Below are positions 14,070-28,000 of a DNA stretch of 64,000 bases, in pieces; the first letter of the stretch is position 1, and each line of letters starts with the position of its first letter. A program made the translations under genes and the position numbers. This DNA comes from Acanthaster planci. Taxonomy: Eukaryota; Echinodermata; Asteroidea; Valvatida; Acanthasteridae. The notes below the pieces were generated by a model that had not been told where the DNA came from, did no database searches, and saw only the letters and a list, made by a program, of their open reading frames with translations. Where the stretch lies: contig NW_019091466.1 of NCBI RefSeq assembly GCF_001949145.1, forward strand, positions 469,869 to 533,868, given 5' to 3'.

Positions 14070-14269
14070 GCTGTACTGTACATCGTGTAGTACATGTACA
14101 TGAATGTGCTACAATATTCGCACTTGCCCCCAGCGCTTAGTACAGTGATTGTACAGTCATACTTCGCACATGCCAGTGGTGTACATTGTACATGTAGCAA
14201 GGATTTTACTTGTGGAGGGGAATACAAGAAGGGACCAGCATCGTATGGGACAGGCTCTCAGTGGTGTGT

Positions 14270-14425
14270 TTTTTTGGAGGCAAGCGTTTGTTAGCCTTGT
14301 GCAGTATCAATTCATTCATTTTTTTTTAGTGGGGAGGGGGAACCTTGGGGGGGGCAACAGGAATTTGTGGGGGGGCACACGTCCCTTCTCCCCAGGCCCC
14401 CCGTGGTTATGCCACTGGCACATGC
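14270..14425. repeat. G/C-rich repeat fragment next to the gap
   Basis: G-runs (GGGGGGGCAAC, GGGGGGGCACAC) followed by CCCCCGTGGTTATGCCACTG. Composition is very unlike the surrounding A/T-rich DNA. Probably the end of an interspersed repeat. Confidence 0.4.
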
Positions 14426-14651
14426 ACACCGGTAAATCCGAGGTTAAAAATACATGTATGTAGTACAATGTACATACGAATCCATGAATAAGGTTGTGCA
14501 TAATATGGTGTTGATCTTTGGTTTTTGACTGCTCTCAACTCGAGAACAGGGATAAATCAAAACCTCCAATATCTGAGACCGGGATCAAGATCAAGACCAC
14601 TAGGTATCAAGATCGAGACTGCCAAAAACCGAGACCTACATGTACAACATT

Positions 14652-15176
14652 GATAAATATGTGTGTGGCTGGTCTTAAACATGCATTTAAGACCGTCTCA
14701 GAAGAACAGACGTGGCTAATGCCCAAGTCACAGGTTAGGGTATCGTCAACATTCATTCTCCTCAGCTGGTCTTAAACTTTAACCAAGCACATGTAAAATT
14801 CACATTTATAAATACATGTACTGTTTTAGTCAGAGTCAAAAAAGTCAATATGCAATAAATTTCCAAACGTTTTGTTCAAGAATGTTACTTTCATTTTCCT
14901 GAACACCCTGTCACTTTTATGGTATATATTCCTTGTGCAAGCAGTCCAGAAGAATCTCCATATATGGACTTGGTGTATGTGTGACAACTTCTGCGTGCAG
15001 CGGTGCACACAGACTCTCGACCTATAGGAATGGATTAAACTGTCTCGTATCCAGCTACCAACTTGTTTTTATGCAACTGGTGTTATTAAATTGCAGTGCC
15101 TCCCACAGTGGACATTATCAAATGTTAATACACGGTCATGTTGTGCTCTGTTGAGTAGGGAAACTGTTTAAGGTAC
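14652..15176 (+). repeat. Dispersed repeat family, copy A
   Basis: Aligns by eye along its length with 31301-31736: ATAAATATGTG...GTCTTAAACATG, CCTGAACACC, GGTATATTCCTTG, ATTAAACTGTCTC, TATCAAATGTTAATAC and GTTGA.TAGGGA.ACTGT occur in the same order. Non-coding and non-autonomous. Confidence 0.8.
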
Positions 15177-15531
15177 CGTACATGAATAGAGGTTCTGCAC
15201 AGCGGCTATTTTTCTGCTAAGAGCTTTTATTCCACAGGAACATGCATTAGTAGACCTTTTGTACTATCCCTCCGTAACACAAACAGTTACTGGAAAGATG
15301 GCTGCTGTGTTCAATCTCTGTATTTGTTAACTGGTACATAATACGTACATTTGTGTTGACTTCAAATAGATGGCCTGCTTGTTTAAAAGACATGGGGAGT
15401 CAAGATTAACAATAATTTGTGCATAGTGTGTAAGTTTCCAGCCTCTCCTAGTGCTAGCCCTAACCACCTTCCCCAAATCATTGAGAGTTTTTGCGCCAGT
15501 AGTTGTTGAATATATATTGTTATGTGGACCA

Positions 15532-15681
15532 ATAGAGTACCGAAGTGAATATGTCACGTGCACAATTAGTGTCTAAAAGGCATGAGTGCGTGAACCAGCC
15601 CGTGAACCAACATGCATGCGTACTCCATTCATTTGCACTGCACTTTCTGGTTCACAGTGACGTCACACTTCGGTACTCTAT
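15532..15681. mobile_element. MITE, 150 bp, perfect 16 bp inverted ends
   Basis: ATAGAGTACCGAAGTG at 15532-15547 is the exact reverse complement of 15666-15681. The interior has a duplicated GTGAACCA word and its inverse GGTTCAC. The TA at the edge would suit a Tc1/mariner-type insertion (inference). Confidence 0.75.
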
Positions 15682-15960
15682 AGAAATGAATGGTTCTGAT
15701 GTATATGTAAACCACTGTAAACTTAGAGTGACATAACTCGTTGCTCAAGTTTAAAGAAATTTCTATTTTATATGTACATGTACAAGTAGAGTAAGTGTTG
15801 GTATGTTGGTGACTGTGAAAGAATCCTTTGATTACAAATAAAGTTTTCTGTAATTTATGTGTGTGCACCCATACCTTTATTCAGTTCATTTATTTTAAAT
15901 ACTTTGTCAAACATTTGATGTGGTTGACTATTGCAACGTATATTTTTTGGCTTGTATTAG

Positions 15961-16053
15961 GGTGTTCGTCACCAGGTTTGTCAGCCTAACGAATTTGAGC
16001 TTCAGCATAGACCAGACTTCATCACCCATCTACCACCGCTCAGTGCACCTCAG
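15961..16053 (+). CDS. Dynein heavy chain exon 1 (first recognised)
   Basis: The exon has 31 codons in phase 0-0, between a ...tattag acceptor and a CAG|gtaaat donor. It encodes a leader ending HLPPLSAPQ. It has no start codon and needs an upstream exon that ends in phase 0, which I could not identify. Support comes from the clean splice sites and the frame continuity with exon 2; the sequence alone is not diagnostic of dynein. Confidence 0.7.
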
Positions 16054-19000
16054 GTAAATCAAATGTCTGTAGCTGTTTTTGGCTCTGGCCGAAACAGCTC
16101 TTGTTTTCATTATATTTTTTGTCACTTCCACTGCAAGTCCCACAGGATAACACATTTTCGTTCCACCGGTACACCTCCACTTGGGCCTTATATCAATTAT
16201 GATTCCTTCAAACTTGGCAGACTATCGTCTAAGGATGTGAACCAAATCATGACATCATGATGACATCATCAGGTGTCAAATCACAACTTGAAGCAAGTAA
16301 GAACTCAGATCTTTAATCTTAAAAAAATCCATCTAATTTAAACGGTGCAGTCCTTTGTTTTCCTTCCTGTGGCAAGTGGCAAGTGATTTATTGTCCTCAT
16401 TTTTATTGTGTACATAAAATCACATGATCCTTGTGTGCAATTGAAACCAGAAATGCTGTGTAACAAAGTGGTAACTGATATGAACTCATAGTATTTGTTA
16501 AAAACTTGGACCAATGGCGTCATGGAATACCTAAGCGCTATCTGGTGCTAGGATAAAAATTGTCAAAAATGCATTTTCAGCTGATGTCTGTTACTGCTTG
16601 AAATTTGGTAAACTTGATGACCTCAGACTGTAAAAGCAAATAATGCAGTTGTGAATTTTTAATTTGATCCCATTAAACCAAAAGTTACAATAACAGACCT
16701 TTAGTTTTTAAAAAATTGCTGGAAAAAATCAATCCTGAAAGATACATGTACATCCAGTAATCTCCATTAATTGACAGAATAAACATCAGCAGAAACAGTG
16801 CGAGGAATTTTTCTTGTCTAATTATTTGTCACAAATGTAATTCTCCAATAATTAAACAAATACCCTAATAGTAGTCCGTCACTCAATAATTCAATGGCTA
16901 TGGTAGGTAACACTGTGTCTACTTTGTGTGAACACGATAATGTACATGTATGCATTCATATGAGAGTGCTCTGTAGAAGCACAATTGTTATGAATCTTGG
17001 AACTACTGTGCCAAACTCTTCACAGTGAAACCAAGTCAGTGGATGGTCCTTTGGTTAAAACCAGGAATGTAAACCTGCAAGACTTTTATTTTATTACTGC
17101 CTATGGCAACTTTGATTTTGTTTGTATCTGAATGAGGTTGCAAGACGTTAGGCATGGTAAGTTTTAAAGTGTTGTGATGTCATGATGGTGAAGTCATTGG
17201 TTAAGTACAGGGTTGTAGCTACACCAGGCAGTGGCAAGCAGGGCCGCTTGCTCTCATAATCTCTGCTTGGCACTTGGAGTAATTTTGAGCCTGACCACCT
17301 GGCACATATTTCATTCCCTGAGATGATAAATTTATAAAATATTAAAAAATTTATCATGTACATGTACACTGTATGTTCCTATGTTTACAAATCTTATAAA
17401 ATATTTCTGTGTTTAATTCCTTGTTTTAAAACTGTAATACACCGAAGTAAGTTTAAAATAACGCACCAATCCAGTCCTTGAAATGATCGAATCACTGCGG
17501 CCATATGACTCCATATCCCAACACCTGAGGCCAGCTTCACATGCAGTATTCAGTGTACTTTGCATGTACGTACATGTATGCACGATGCATGTAGTGTGTA
17601 CACGTACGAGCAAGCGAGCGATGTCAAGCAGTAACACCCCTGCTGCACAAATAGCTGTCTATATTTGTACAATCATGTTCCAGCAGGAGTAGGTAAATCA
17701 GAATGACGCGTAGTATCAACTGACTTCCTCTTTCTCAGAACTTGTATACAATTCACAATGAAGTCTGTGTACGAGGCAAATGAAGATAGTCATACTGTGC
17801 GTGCACATGCTCGTGTTTTTGCGCCAATTGTCAAAAAAAGTTTTTTATGAATGGATCTGCCATTGCCCGGTCAAAGTTCATTAAACACATTGTTTTGGGA
17901 CAATACAGTGTTTTGACAGCTAGACATTGTATGCAGATAAATAAATCTAGAATTATGGCACAAAATAAGGAATTTTTGCTGTACATTGTAACAAAAATAC
18001 TATGAGGCAATTGTTTCATCCTTTATTTATTGGTAATTCCACATTTTACAAACACAAATTACATGTACACTTTATAACATACCTCAAAAAAACTGATTTC
18101 CCCCCTGAAAACCCCCAGAATCCTGGAGCTTTAGGAGGCTCTACCCCCTCGACCCCCACCGGGGACATTGCCCCTGGAGCCCACCAGGGGCCCTTGAACG
18201 GGCCCCTTGACCCCTGGCCGTGACCCGCAAGAGCTCCTGCAATGCGCTTTGCCAAAATATTACCCAGCACTAAATTTGGCCTGATGACAACCCTAGTCAA
18301 GTGTTGTCAGTGAAATATCATGATCCACAGCAGACTTTGTTTGATAGCAGCAGTTACACAAATACCATTCTTGAAACAGTTCTGTGTTAGCTATGTAATA
18401 AACACAAGTTTTATTTCCATTTTTGTGTTGTTTTTAATTATTTTGTTTATTGTTGTGTATTGTGAAGTACAGGGAGAACGTGTCTGTAAGGCAGACACGT
18501 TCACAGTTTTAATTGTAAAGGCAGTAAAATCATGATCATTGTGTACCAGAGTATCAAGTAGAATGACCCATTGAAAATGTTGATCCATATGCCTGGTGTC
18601 AACATCGTTGCTACCAATTGGTACTTTGGCACTTTGTGATAATTTTGTATGATTCCAGAATTTTGTCACAATTTATTTTTACATTTCTTCTCTGGTGTTG
18701 TTCCCTTCTCCCAAATGTCTGCGGTACACTGGTATCAGTAGACGGGCACTAAAAGCAAATCTTTTAAGCAAGAGATTTGAAAAGATAAAATGCATGTTTA
18801 CAAAAAGACACGATTTGAATAATTTTGTTAAAATTATTACTATGATTGTTAATCACTTCTGGTAATGGCACCAAGGATTCCTCAAAAGCACCCTAGCTCA
18901 CGAGTCTGAAGAAACCCGTATAAAGGAGACAACGAGAACAGTTACAGTTTTAGAAATGGAAGGAAAAATCCTGGAATATTATTCTGGGTAAAACCCACGG

Positions 19001-22000
19001 AATCAGGTAGGGACTGTAATGTGGACTGAGTAAGATTCGAACCCAGACCACAGTGGTGGAAGGTGAGGAAAGAACCACTGTGCTAACCTGACTCCCCTTT
19101 CTTCACCATCACCTTTCATCCACTGTTAATCTTCAGAGAAATATTTGATAAACTTTACTCAAAAAGCCCACAGTTTGATTTCGTTAAATCATTCGATCAG
19201 ATTTAAAATGTACAGACATTAAAGTAAAACTCTGTCATGGCTCCTTGAGCAGGGGTTTTTTCTTTGTTTTCTTGGCATGAATTGCATGTACATGTTAATC
19301 AGTCTTTTACAGAATTATAAAAAACAATATTATTCTAATCAGTTCGTTCAGGAAAAAAATACTTATAATACCTGGAAAGTCATCAACTCAGTTTTAAACA
19401 ATTAATTGCCCTCCCAGTCTATCAACAGCATTATCCATGAAGGCAAAGTAATTGGTAATCCCCAACATCTTGCTAATTGTTTCAATGACTACTTTGTCAG
19501 TCTACGTTCTAATCTTGCAAAACATATTCCTAGTTTGCTGGAATCATTTACCAACTTTTTGAATAATCCTAACCCAAGATCTCTGTTTTTGAAGCCAGTA
19601 GATGAGAAAGAGGTAATTGATATCACCAAGAATCGAAAAAATAAAACTAGCACTGGGCATGATTTAATTCGTTCCTCTATTATTAAAAACTATCACTTCA
19701 ATTAGTAAGCCCATTGCTCATATAATTAATGCCTTATTTAAAACTGGAATAGTTCCTGATGCACTAAGATTTGCAAAGGTAATTCCTATTTTTAAAAATG
19801 GGAATGTTAATTCTGTTATGAACTACAGACCCATATCTATTCTGACTTGTTTGTCTAAGATATTTGAAAAAGTGTGTATACTCGTATTATCCAGTTTTTT
19901 AATAAACATAATATCCTACTGGTAACTGATTGTCAGTACGGTTTTCAAGGTCATCACTCTACTACACATGCTATTCTTAACTTTGTTGATAAATTAACAA
20001 ATGCAATAGATAACTCTGAGCACACTCTAGGGATATTCCTAGGGATATGTAGACTACCTTTGTAAAATTATTGCAAGGAATATAGGAGTTATCCAAAGAA
20101 TCCAATAATTCATTCCTACTGTAGTTTTAACTACTCTTTACAATACTTTAATATTATCGTATGTTAGTAATGCATGGTGTTCTTGCATGCTCCCTAAGTA
20201 ATCTTAATAGATATTTCCTTTTACAAAAATGAGCCATTCGAAATTATCAACTTTACTGATTTTAATGCTCATACTGATCCACTATTTTCCAAACATAAGA
20301 TGTTGACATTTGAAGACATTTACTTTCATCAGTTGGGATCCCTTGTGTATCAACTTGTCGCTGGTTCTTAATTAGTGAACTGTGGAAATAAATGAACATG
20401 AACAACATGAACAACGTACATGTATGCATACCTGTACAGTACATACATGTACGTATACTGGTGCATCACTTTACTACATTCTGATGTACCGGTATAGTGT
20501 TGCATAGACAGTCCCAAATCCTCCAATTTCAATCTAACTTTACATTCACCTTAGGGGGTTAGGGTTAATTTATACCCACTCTAACAAGTATACCGGTATA
20601 AAACAGTACATGTATGGGTGATGTTTGATTTCATCTTAATATGTACTGGTAACATTTGTGCTTCATACCAGTATTCATCCATGGACCATTGGTAAATAAA
20701 TATTGATTGTAATATTACAAAGAAGATTCTGTTATTCATGTAATTTATCATTAATAATTGTGTTCTTCTTCTATTGAGTGTCCTTTATACTTGTATTCAT
20801 TGTAAATGTCAGTGGCATTCATAAGTAGTGAGTTGACAGTGAGGCAAAGAACCTAGCCAGCTGTAATTGGCAGCTACGTGCAGGTCTTTGTGAAAGACAG
20901 GAAACCCTGAGTATCGATCTAGGCGGAAGCATTTACTTAGTGCCAGCGTGAAAAGCCAGCATAACGGAAACCACTAACAATAAAGGTGTGCAATTGGCTT
21001 TGCTGTCAGTTTTTCTATGGAAACAGCAGTGACTTTTTCACTCAGACAACATGTAGTTCGGGATTAAATGGGTCCTGGATATAAATGTGCAGGCTCTATT
21101 GTAACCTAGTGTGACCTAGGATATCACAGGTATGGAACCAAGAGGATTAGTAAATAAACAATGAATAATGGTATTGCACAAATTTGGTTTGGAAATGGTC
21201 AGATAATGGTCTTGCAGGTGTTACCATGGAATTTGATAATAATTGAAGCTTATTTACTTTCCTGTCCCTACTGCAGCCTGCCTTCAGTGAGAAACCCAAG
21301 ATAGTCCAGCCAGGAGCATACACCCAAGCTGCACCCACCAAAGAACAGAAACATAGCCGGCATGTCAGTGATTCCATTGCCAATAATTACACACCATCAG
21401 CCAGAAACCTGACGACATCTATCATTTATGAATTTACACGAAAACATGGTTAGCTGATGAATAAATTATTCTGAAATTTGTGTTAAGGGAAGGGCGTAAT
21501 ATCCATTTTACTAGAGAAATATAGTCATAAAACAAGAAGCTGTCAACTTCAGGGCTGAGATTTGTCAGGATTTTTCTGGATTTCAGGATTTTTTATCAGG
21601 AATTTCCTAACTTCAGGATTTTTCAAAAATGTTTTCAAATCTGGAAAATTGAGATTATTATTACAGTATTTTTTAATATATATCAGTTGATACAAGAAAT
21701 GGGAATTATAAGGAGTGCCTATAGGCAAATGCAAATGTACGCCATAAACCTCATGCTTCTGAGGGGCCCTCAAAACCTCTGGTGATTATTTCGTGGATTT
21801 CTTCAATTTCTTCATCTCACCCCTGCAGCTTATGAATTGTTATATCATAATTAATGATCTTTCATTGTTTGTTTGTCTTTGCATGTACTCTATATAGGTA
21901 AGTTATTGAGGCATTCCATTGTCCAAAAGGATGAGTTGAAGTGAAAGGAACATTTATTTAAACCTTGATAGGTTTACAGAAATGTGATGCTGCATTCAAA

Positions 22001-25000
22001 TTTATACTGGTCATCACTTCTCTGTGTTTGTACTCTTCAGCATAAATGAAGACAGGAACATCTTTACACTTCTTCCTAGTCCCCCTCTCGTGGCTTTTAC
22101 CTTACTTTCTTTCAGTCCTCTAAATTAGAGGGGCAGGTAGGTTGATAAGATGTGTTTTTTTAGTGGATGCTTTCTTTATTAAAGTTTTAGAGCATAGACA
22201 TTCCAGTGAGAATCGGCACATACCAACTCAGCAAAGCACTCCTTCCTCTCATCATGGCTACTCGTTCCTGGATGGAACTACTTCAGAGAGGCAGATCCGA
22301 ACCAGCGGTGATTCACCAAGGAAAAGGTAGAGTCAAAGTATAAGCCTTTACACGCTAGATAAATCTTGGAGTTGACGTGGGTTGATGTGGGATTAAAAAC
22401 ATGCAATGTTACACACTTAAATTTTTCAAATCCATGCCAACACTTTGCTGACCCTCAGATTTATTCTGACCAGAGTTGAACTCAAACCTTAGTCCAGAGC
22501 AGGGTGGAAATCTTTCAATTTGACTGAACTGTGGCTAACGATACATACATACACGTACATCTAGTTCTTTAAAGTAATGGTTGATATCACAATGTAATCG
22601 TCATGAATGTAATCGTGTGAAAAAATGGTGTGGCCTACTTTTTGACGCAGGTGGTAACAGGTCAATTTTTGCAAGTACAAGGCAAGTCACAAGCCAATTT
22701 TTGCAAGTCTAAGCCAAGTGACAAGTCATTTGGTCCAGTCACAAGTCATTTAATCACAGGTCAAGTCAAGTCACAAGTCAATTTGGTCCAAGCTCAAGCA
22801 AGTTACAAGTCTTTTTTTCCAAGTATTACTCAAGTTTTGCTATGTGTGATTGCAAGCCACAGCCTTGGTTCCATGATCTTCCTTAGTTATTCCATGATCT
22901 GTGAAACCATAGAGGAAGGACACAGAAGGAGCCTTAACTGCCCTGGCCGTAACATCTGGCCAATTACCACACTTGCTTGTTACACACCATCTGTTTCACA
23001 ACCATGAAACGCCTTTGTACCCTATGATCGCCACCGCAATTTGTCGATGGTAATCGGCATCCTTAAAACTTCATGTACTGAGGTATAGGAAATTGAATAT
23101 TCATGCCTTTGTTGGTGCTTGGTATGATCTCATGACAACGTCAAATTTAACGCTTGCACAGTTGCTTGCATTACGCTGTACTGTGTGCCCTAAATGTATA
23201 TGTGCAGTCATTGCCCTTGTGTATATGTGTGCCATATTTCAGATTGTACCTACAGTGTGCTGTGTATACACACAACCGTTACTGTTGATATTTGATTTGC
23301 TACAGAAAATTCAAAGATGGGATTTATTTTGCTATTACATTAATCACCAATTCAAGCTTTATGAGATTCACATGTACCCAATACATTTGAATCTAGAACC
23401 AAGAAAACTATTTATCACAATGATCACACATTTTGCTACCCGCCCAAGTTTGATCCATAAAGATCTTGACCCCCTCATGTCAGACAGTTAGAAACAATCT
23501 GAATCATCCGTGCAAGTTCTTTGTAAAACTTGTGCAGCAATTGAATGCTGTAGGCTTTTTAGATCCTTATGGCATGTTGAATATTTCCCTGACCCACTTT
23601 ACGGATTAAATACCCTATCTAACTGTAATTACAGTGGAACACCACTATACCAAACACTGCTATGTAGTGAATAATCAGGTATACCGAACATGCCCCTTAG
23701 CTCCCAAATACATGTACATGTATTCTGTGTACCACATACTGAAAATTTACTTCAAATAAACATATTGGACTGTTGATGATGATTCCAAAATTAAGGAAAA
23801 TTGTACTTGCAAATGACCACAAGGTAGTGTAGTCTGTATCGCTGGTTGGTACTTGCACATGAACATTCATAGGCACATGGCCAGGTAGACCAGCCTCCAA
23901 GTCCATACACACAACATGGTTAACTCTTACTCTTTTGCAGAAACCTTTGCTTCGTTTCATTGTTACAAAGGCAAGGATTTTTACCTTGGGGGAAAAAAAT
24001 TCAAACAAAAAATATGTGCACAGATACACGTAGATTTAACTTTTACAACGTGCATGTAAATTGCAGAAAATCATTGTAAATTATTTTGCTAGGTTTTAAT
24101 TGTTTTGAACAATGCTTGCTGACTTATCGTTGCCGATGACTCGGGTCATTTATCATTGCGACTCCACTGGCTTAAAAAATTCATCAAACATTTTCCAAAT
24201 TGCCACTTCACCACCCATTACTTTTGTGATTTTGCTGCAGAAATCAGTGTAACTGCGCTGCATGGATTGCAGGTGATTTTTAAATGATAGCTTAAGGGAA
24301 ACTCATGGCAAACTTGATTCCATTTTGTGATTTGACTTCCATTAAGAGCCAACTGAACGATGAAAAATAGAAGAAATTGAACATGCATCAAAGAAAAGGC
24401 ATGACATTGTGTTGGAAGTGTTGCCCCACATGTAGAAACATTTGTGAGGCAGGCCACCATACATTTGAATGGGCCAGAGCCCGAACGAGTGCATCACATA
24501 CTCGGTGACTGATAATCATTGTACCAAACAGCTGCTATTCTGAACAGTTTGTGTGGACCCATCATTGCACTGTGCAGGTATAGCCTCACTTTGAAAAATA
24601 TTTTCATTTGGACAATAAATGTGATATCACTTTCAGTCTATAATTTGTATCTAGCCGTCAAAGTGCAAGGATGGTAAAATACAAATATAGCATGGTTTGA
24701 GGGGGAAGTACATGCATACTGGTCCTGAGGTGTAGGTCAGCTTGACTACCTCCCGATGTGAAGTACAGGGAGGTAGTCAAGCTGACCTACACTAAATTAA
24801 AGGGCCAGTAATTCTGACCACTTCCCTCAAACCAAGCTCATAAAATGATGGAAATCTGGTAATGTACTTTTAGAGCTGCATGCAGAGTTCTTGTGTCATA
24901 CCTGGCAAGAGGATTGAAACAGTCTGGTGCCAGTACCCTTTAATGTATCTTTACTGCAGTAGTTAGCTGGTTCTGTAAGATTGCTTGCCACACTTTATGT

Positions 25001-28000
25001 ATCTACAAGGCTGGTTCCAGAGGGAATTGTTGAGGCTAGGGGGTTGATACTCACTGGGATGATGCTACCTGGGGGCATGTCATTTCTACTTCCTGAATGT
25101 ATGGTGGAATTGTCCACGTGCATTCCAGTTTGTTTGTGAATATTTATGAAGTGTAGTAATTTTTGATTTTGAACAATTGCATCATTTTCATTTCTATACA
25201 TATGGATTTGTGAAGTTTTGCAGAGATCGCCATGCTTCAGTTCAAGATGGATGACTTCTGAATAAAGCCATTTGCCACAATATACCATAGCCCAACTGTG
25301 CCACTTATTGTAATAAAGAACTGCTAAAGTGGATAGATCTGGTCGAAGCCATGACTTAAATCAACACAGCTAACTGTCATTGATCTGTGTACATCTTGTG
25401 TCCCATTGACTGGTGATACATGTAAATAGCAACTGTCAACATTATCCTAACTGCTGAGTGGGCCCATAATAATTGGAGTTGTATATACTTAACATTTTTA
25501 TTATAATCAACCTGTGTGTACAGTGTACATGTATGTTTGGTGCATATACACATTTGGGTCCCCTTAAGCAGCAATAGTGAATGTTAAAAGTATGAGTCCT
25601 TGGACACAATGCTCATTGTGCATCTGCCTCAGGATAGAATGTGCCCTTCCTAACTGTATCAGTCTCCATCAGGCAAACATGCTATACATCATACACAGCC
25701 AAATTGGAAGAGATCACATACATATCCATATTCCACTACACCTAACTGCTTTCTGCGTGTCATCAGTGAGTTTCAGTGCCTATACTTTGCTCATATGTAT
25801 AAATGTTATCCTCCAGAGTTGTATTTCAGCCTTGATAGTACATGTACATGTAACTTGGTTGTTACAGGGACTGTGGAATGTGAGGGTTCATTTTACTGTT
25901 TTCATTGACAGAAACTACAGCCATTCCTGTCAAAAATATTTAGGTCGGCAAAATGTATACAAGTGGGAAGCTTCACCATTTGAAAATAACCAAACTAATA
26001 AAAATGTTTCAGAGATCAGTGAAATAATTGTGCTTCGCAAATACTTGGTTTAATCTTCCTGCCTCCAACAAGGATCATTTTTAATCTTTTTGAAACCATG
26101 AGGTGACTTACATGTACAATACCAGAACTTTGGAATGAACATCACACTGACAACAGAGTACTTGAACCTACAGTGTATAAACATTGCACTAATAAATGGC
26201 AAATAAGATATTTTACTGTCTGTGTTACCAAACAACTCGGTGGCAAGTTAGAAAATAGTTGATGAATTTTAAGACAGTAATAATAGTAAATGTATTAGTA
26301 AATATAATAGTAATAATGAATGTTAAATGAAGGAAATGTTTGTAGGTGTTTGAAAGTAGGTATATCCTCCTCCATTCCTTCCCTACCATCTTCTTAAAAT
26401 GTTTCTCACCCATCCATTGCTTCTTCCTGTCCACCTCAACTTACCTCCCCCACAGACAAGCGCTACTGTGATGTCCCCCTTTGTGACTTAATCCCTCTCC
26501 TCTTTGAGGATTTTGCTGCTGTTTTGGGTCAGGTAATTCCTGAAGGTCAGAGCTTTGTCAATATTGAATCTGCCTTCAGGGGGAAGACTGTAAAGGGGAT
26601 TATTCTATTTAAAGCTCATAGCCTGAGGGTGAAGTGAGCTTAAATAGATATTGACTCTACTCTGAGATGAGACACATGCAGTGACTCTGGTTTGTGTAGA
26701 AATGCATAAATGCCCTCATCTCACTCCTGGTAGATACAATTAAATTATTGTACCTTCATGCCCACAATTTGAAGTCTGAAGCTGATGATGTCAACATCAT
26801 AATTCTCATGATATGCCCTCCGAGTTCAATTACTTGTAGACCTGTACCTCCAGAATCGTGTGTTGATCAAGTTGAAACTTGGCGCAGACACAAACCAAGG
26901 TTGTGTATGTGAAAATTCAATGATGTCTTGATGACGTCATCAAAAATGGCGATGTTTATTGCATATACCAGTAGAGTTGTGATTAACATGCAATATGTAG
27001 ATAGGTAGAACTTGTCCTCAGGATGATGTGCAATTAAGTCATGATTATTCTATCACATGGTTTACTGTAAAATTTTCAACATTAAAAACCCCATTGACTT
27101 TGTGCACAGTTTTCTAAGGGTGACATGGCTTTTTTTCAATCTACATGTGATGTACCGGTACATACATGTAATGTACATCTTCAGAACTACATTGTACAAC
27201 TTCCCCTTGATATGAAACTTACATGTATATCAGTGCAATGTATCATGATGAAGTCGAGCACTACACTAATACATGAGACATCATCTTAAAGGGTAGCAGA
27301 AATAGAAAACATTTAGTTCCCGTAAATATTTTAAAATAACAACAAACACATAACCATTTCAAAACATTGTAAATTTAAGGTTTACCCCATTAATTGTGAC
27401 CCCAAAATGAATAAAAAGGTCCTGTGTTTGCCCACCTACAAAATGTCGCCTTTTGGCTGTTAGTGCTCCCAGGCTGACTGGATGACGTCTTCGCCAGAAC
27501 ACTGACATTTACAGTGTACATTGCGCACAGTACATGCAGTATCGCATGCTTCAATGGACTATGTTGTGTTTGATGTTGCTTGGCCCATGGAGAAATAAAA
27601 CACATGCTTGGCCCACAGGCAAATGCTGTCTCAGTTCAAGAAACACACGGTAGGACTGTGTCTTTTAATTTCTACCTTGAACTAAGACAGTGTAATGCAA
27701 TGTACGTGTACCCTTTACAAGTCAGCATTCTGGAACACAAACGGTCAGAAAGGTGATTTTTTTTGGTGGGTGGGGAAAAAGCATCATTTTATTAATATTG
27801 GGGTCTAAATTAATGGTTAAACATTAAATTTACGATGTTTTTGAAATGGCTATGTATTTATTGTTATTTTAAAATACTTCACGTGAACTAAATGTTTTCT
27901 TTTCCTGTTAATACCCTTTAACATTACATTCTAAACTCCTATCTACAGATTTACAAGACTTACAGAAAACTATCATCATTCATGAATGTATGATAGTTCA

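Noticed and set aside
13202-14227. Frames of 286-339 codons across 13202-14227
   Set aside because: They consist almost entirely of the N gap and are not genes. The same applies to the frames at 30179-30610.
18474-18501. Short hairpin GAACGTGTCTG...CAGACACGTTC
   Set aside because: An 11 bp stem with a short loop is common by chance in this much sequence; no flanking structure suggests an RNA gene.
26456-26532. Exon-like block with acceptor cccacag and donor CAG|gtaatt, reading [20 protein letters not shown]
   Set aside because: It needs phase 1 in and gives phase 0 out, but exon 3 ends in phase 2 and exon 4 needs phase 2. Inclusion would break the frame. It could be a poison exon, but there is no evidence beyond the splice-like edges.
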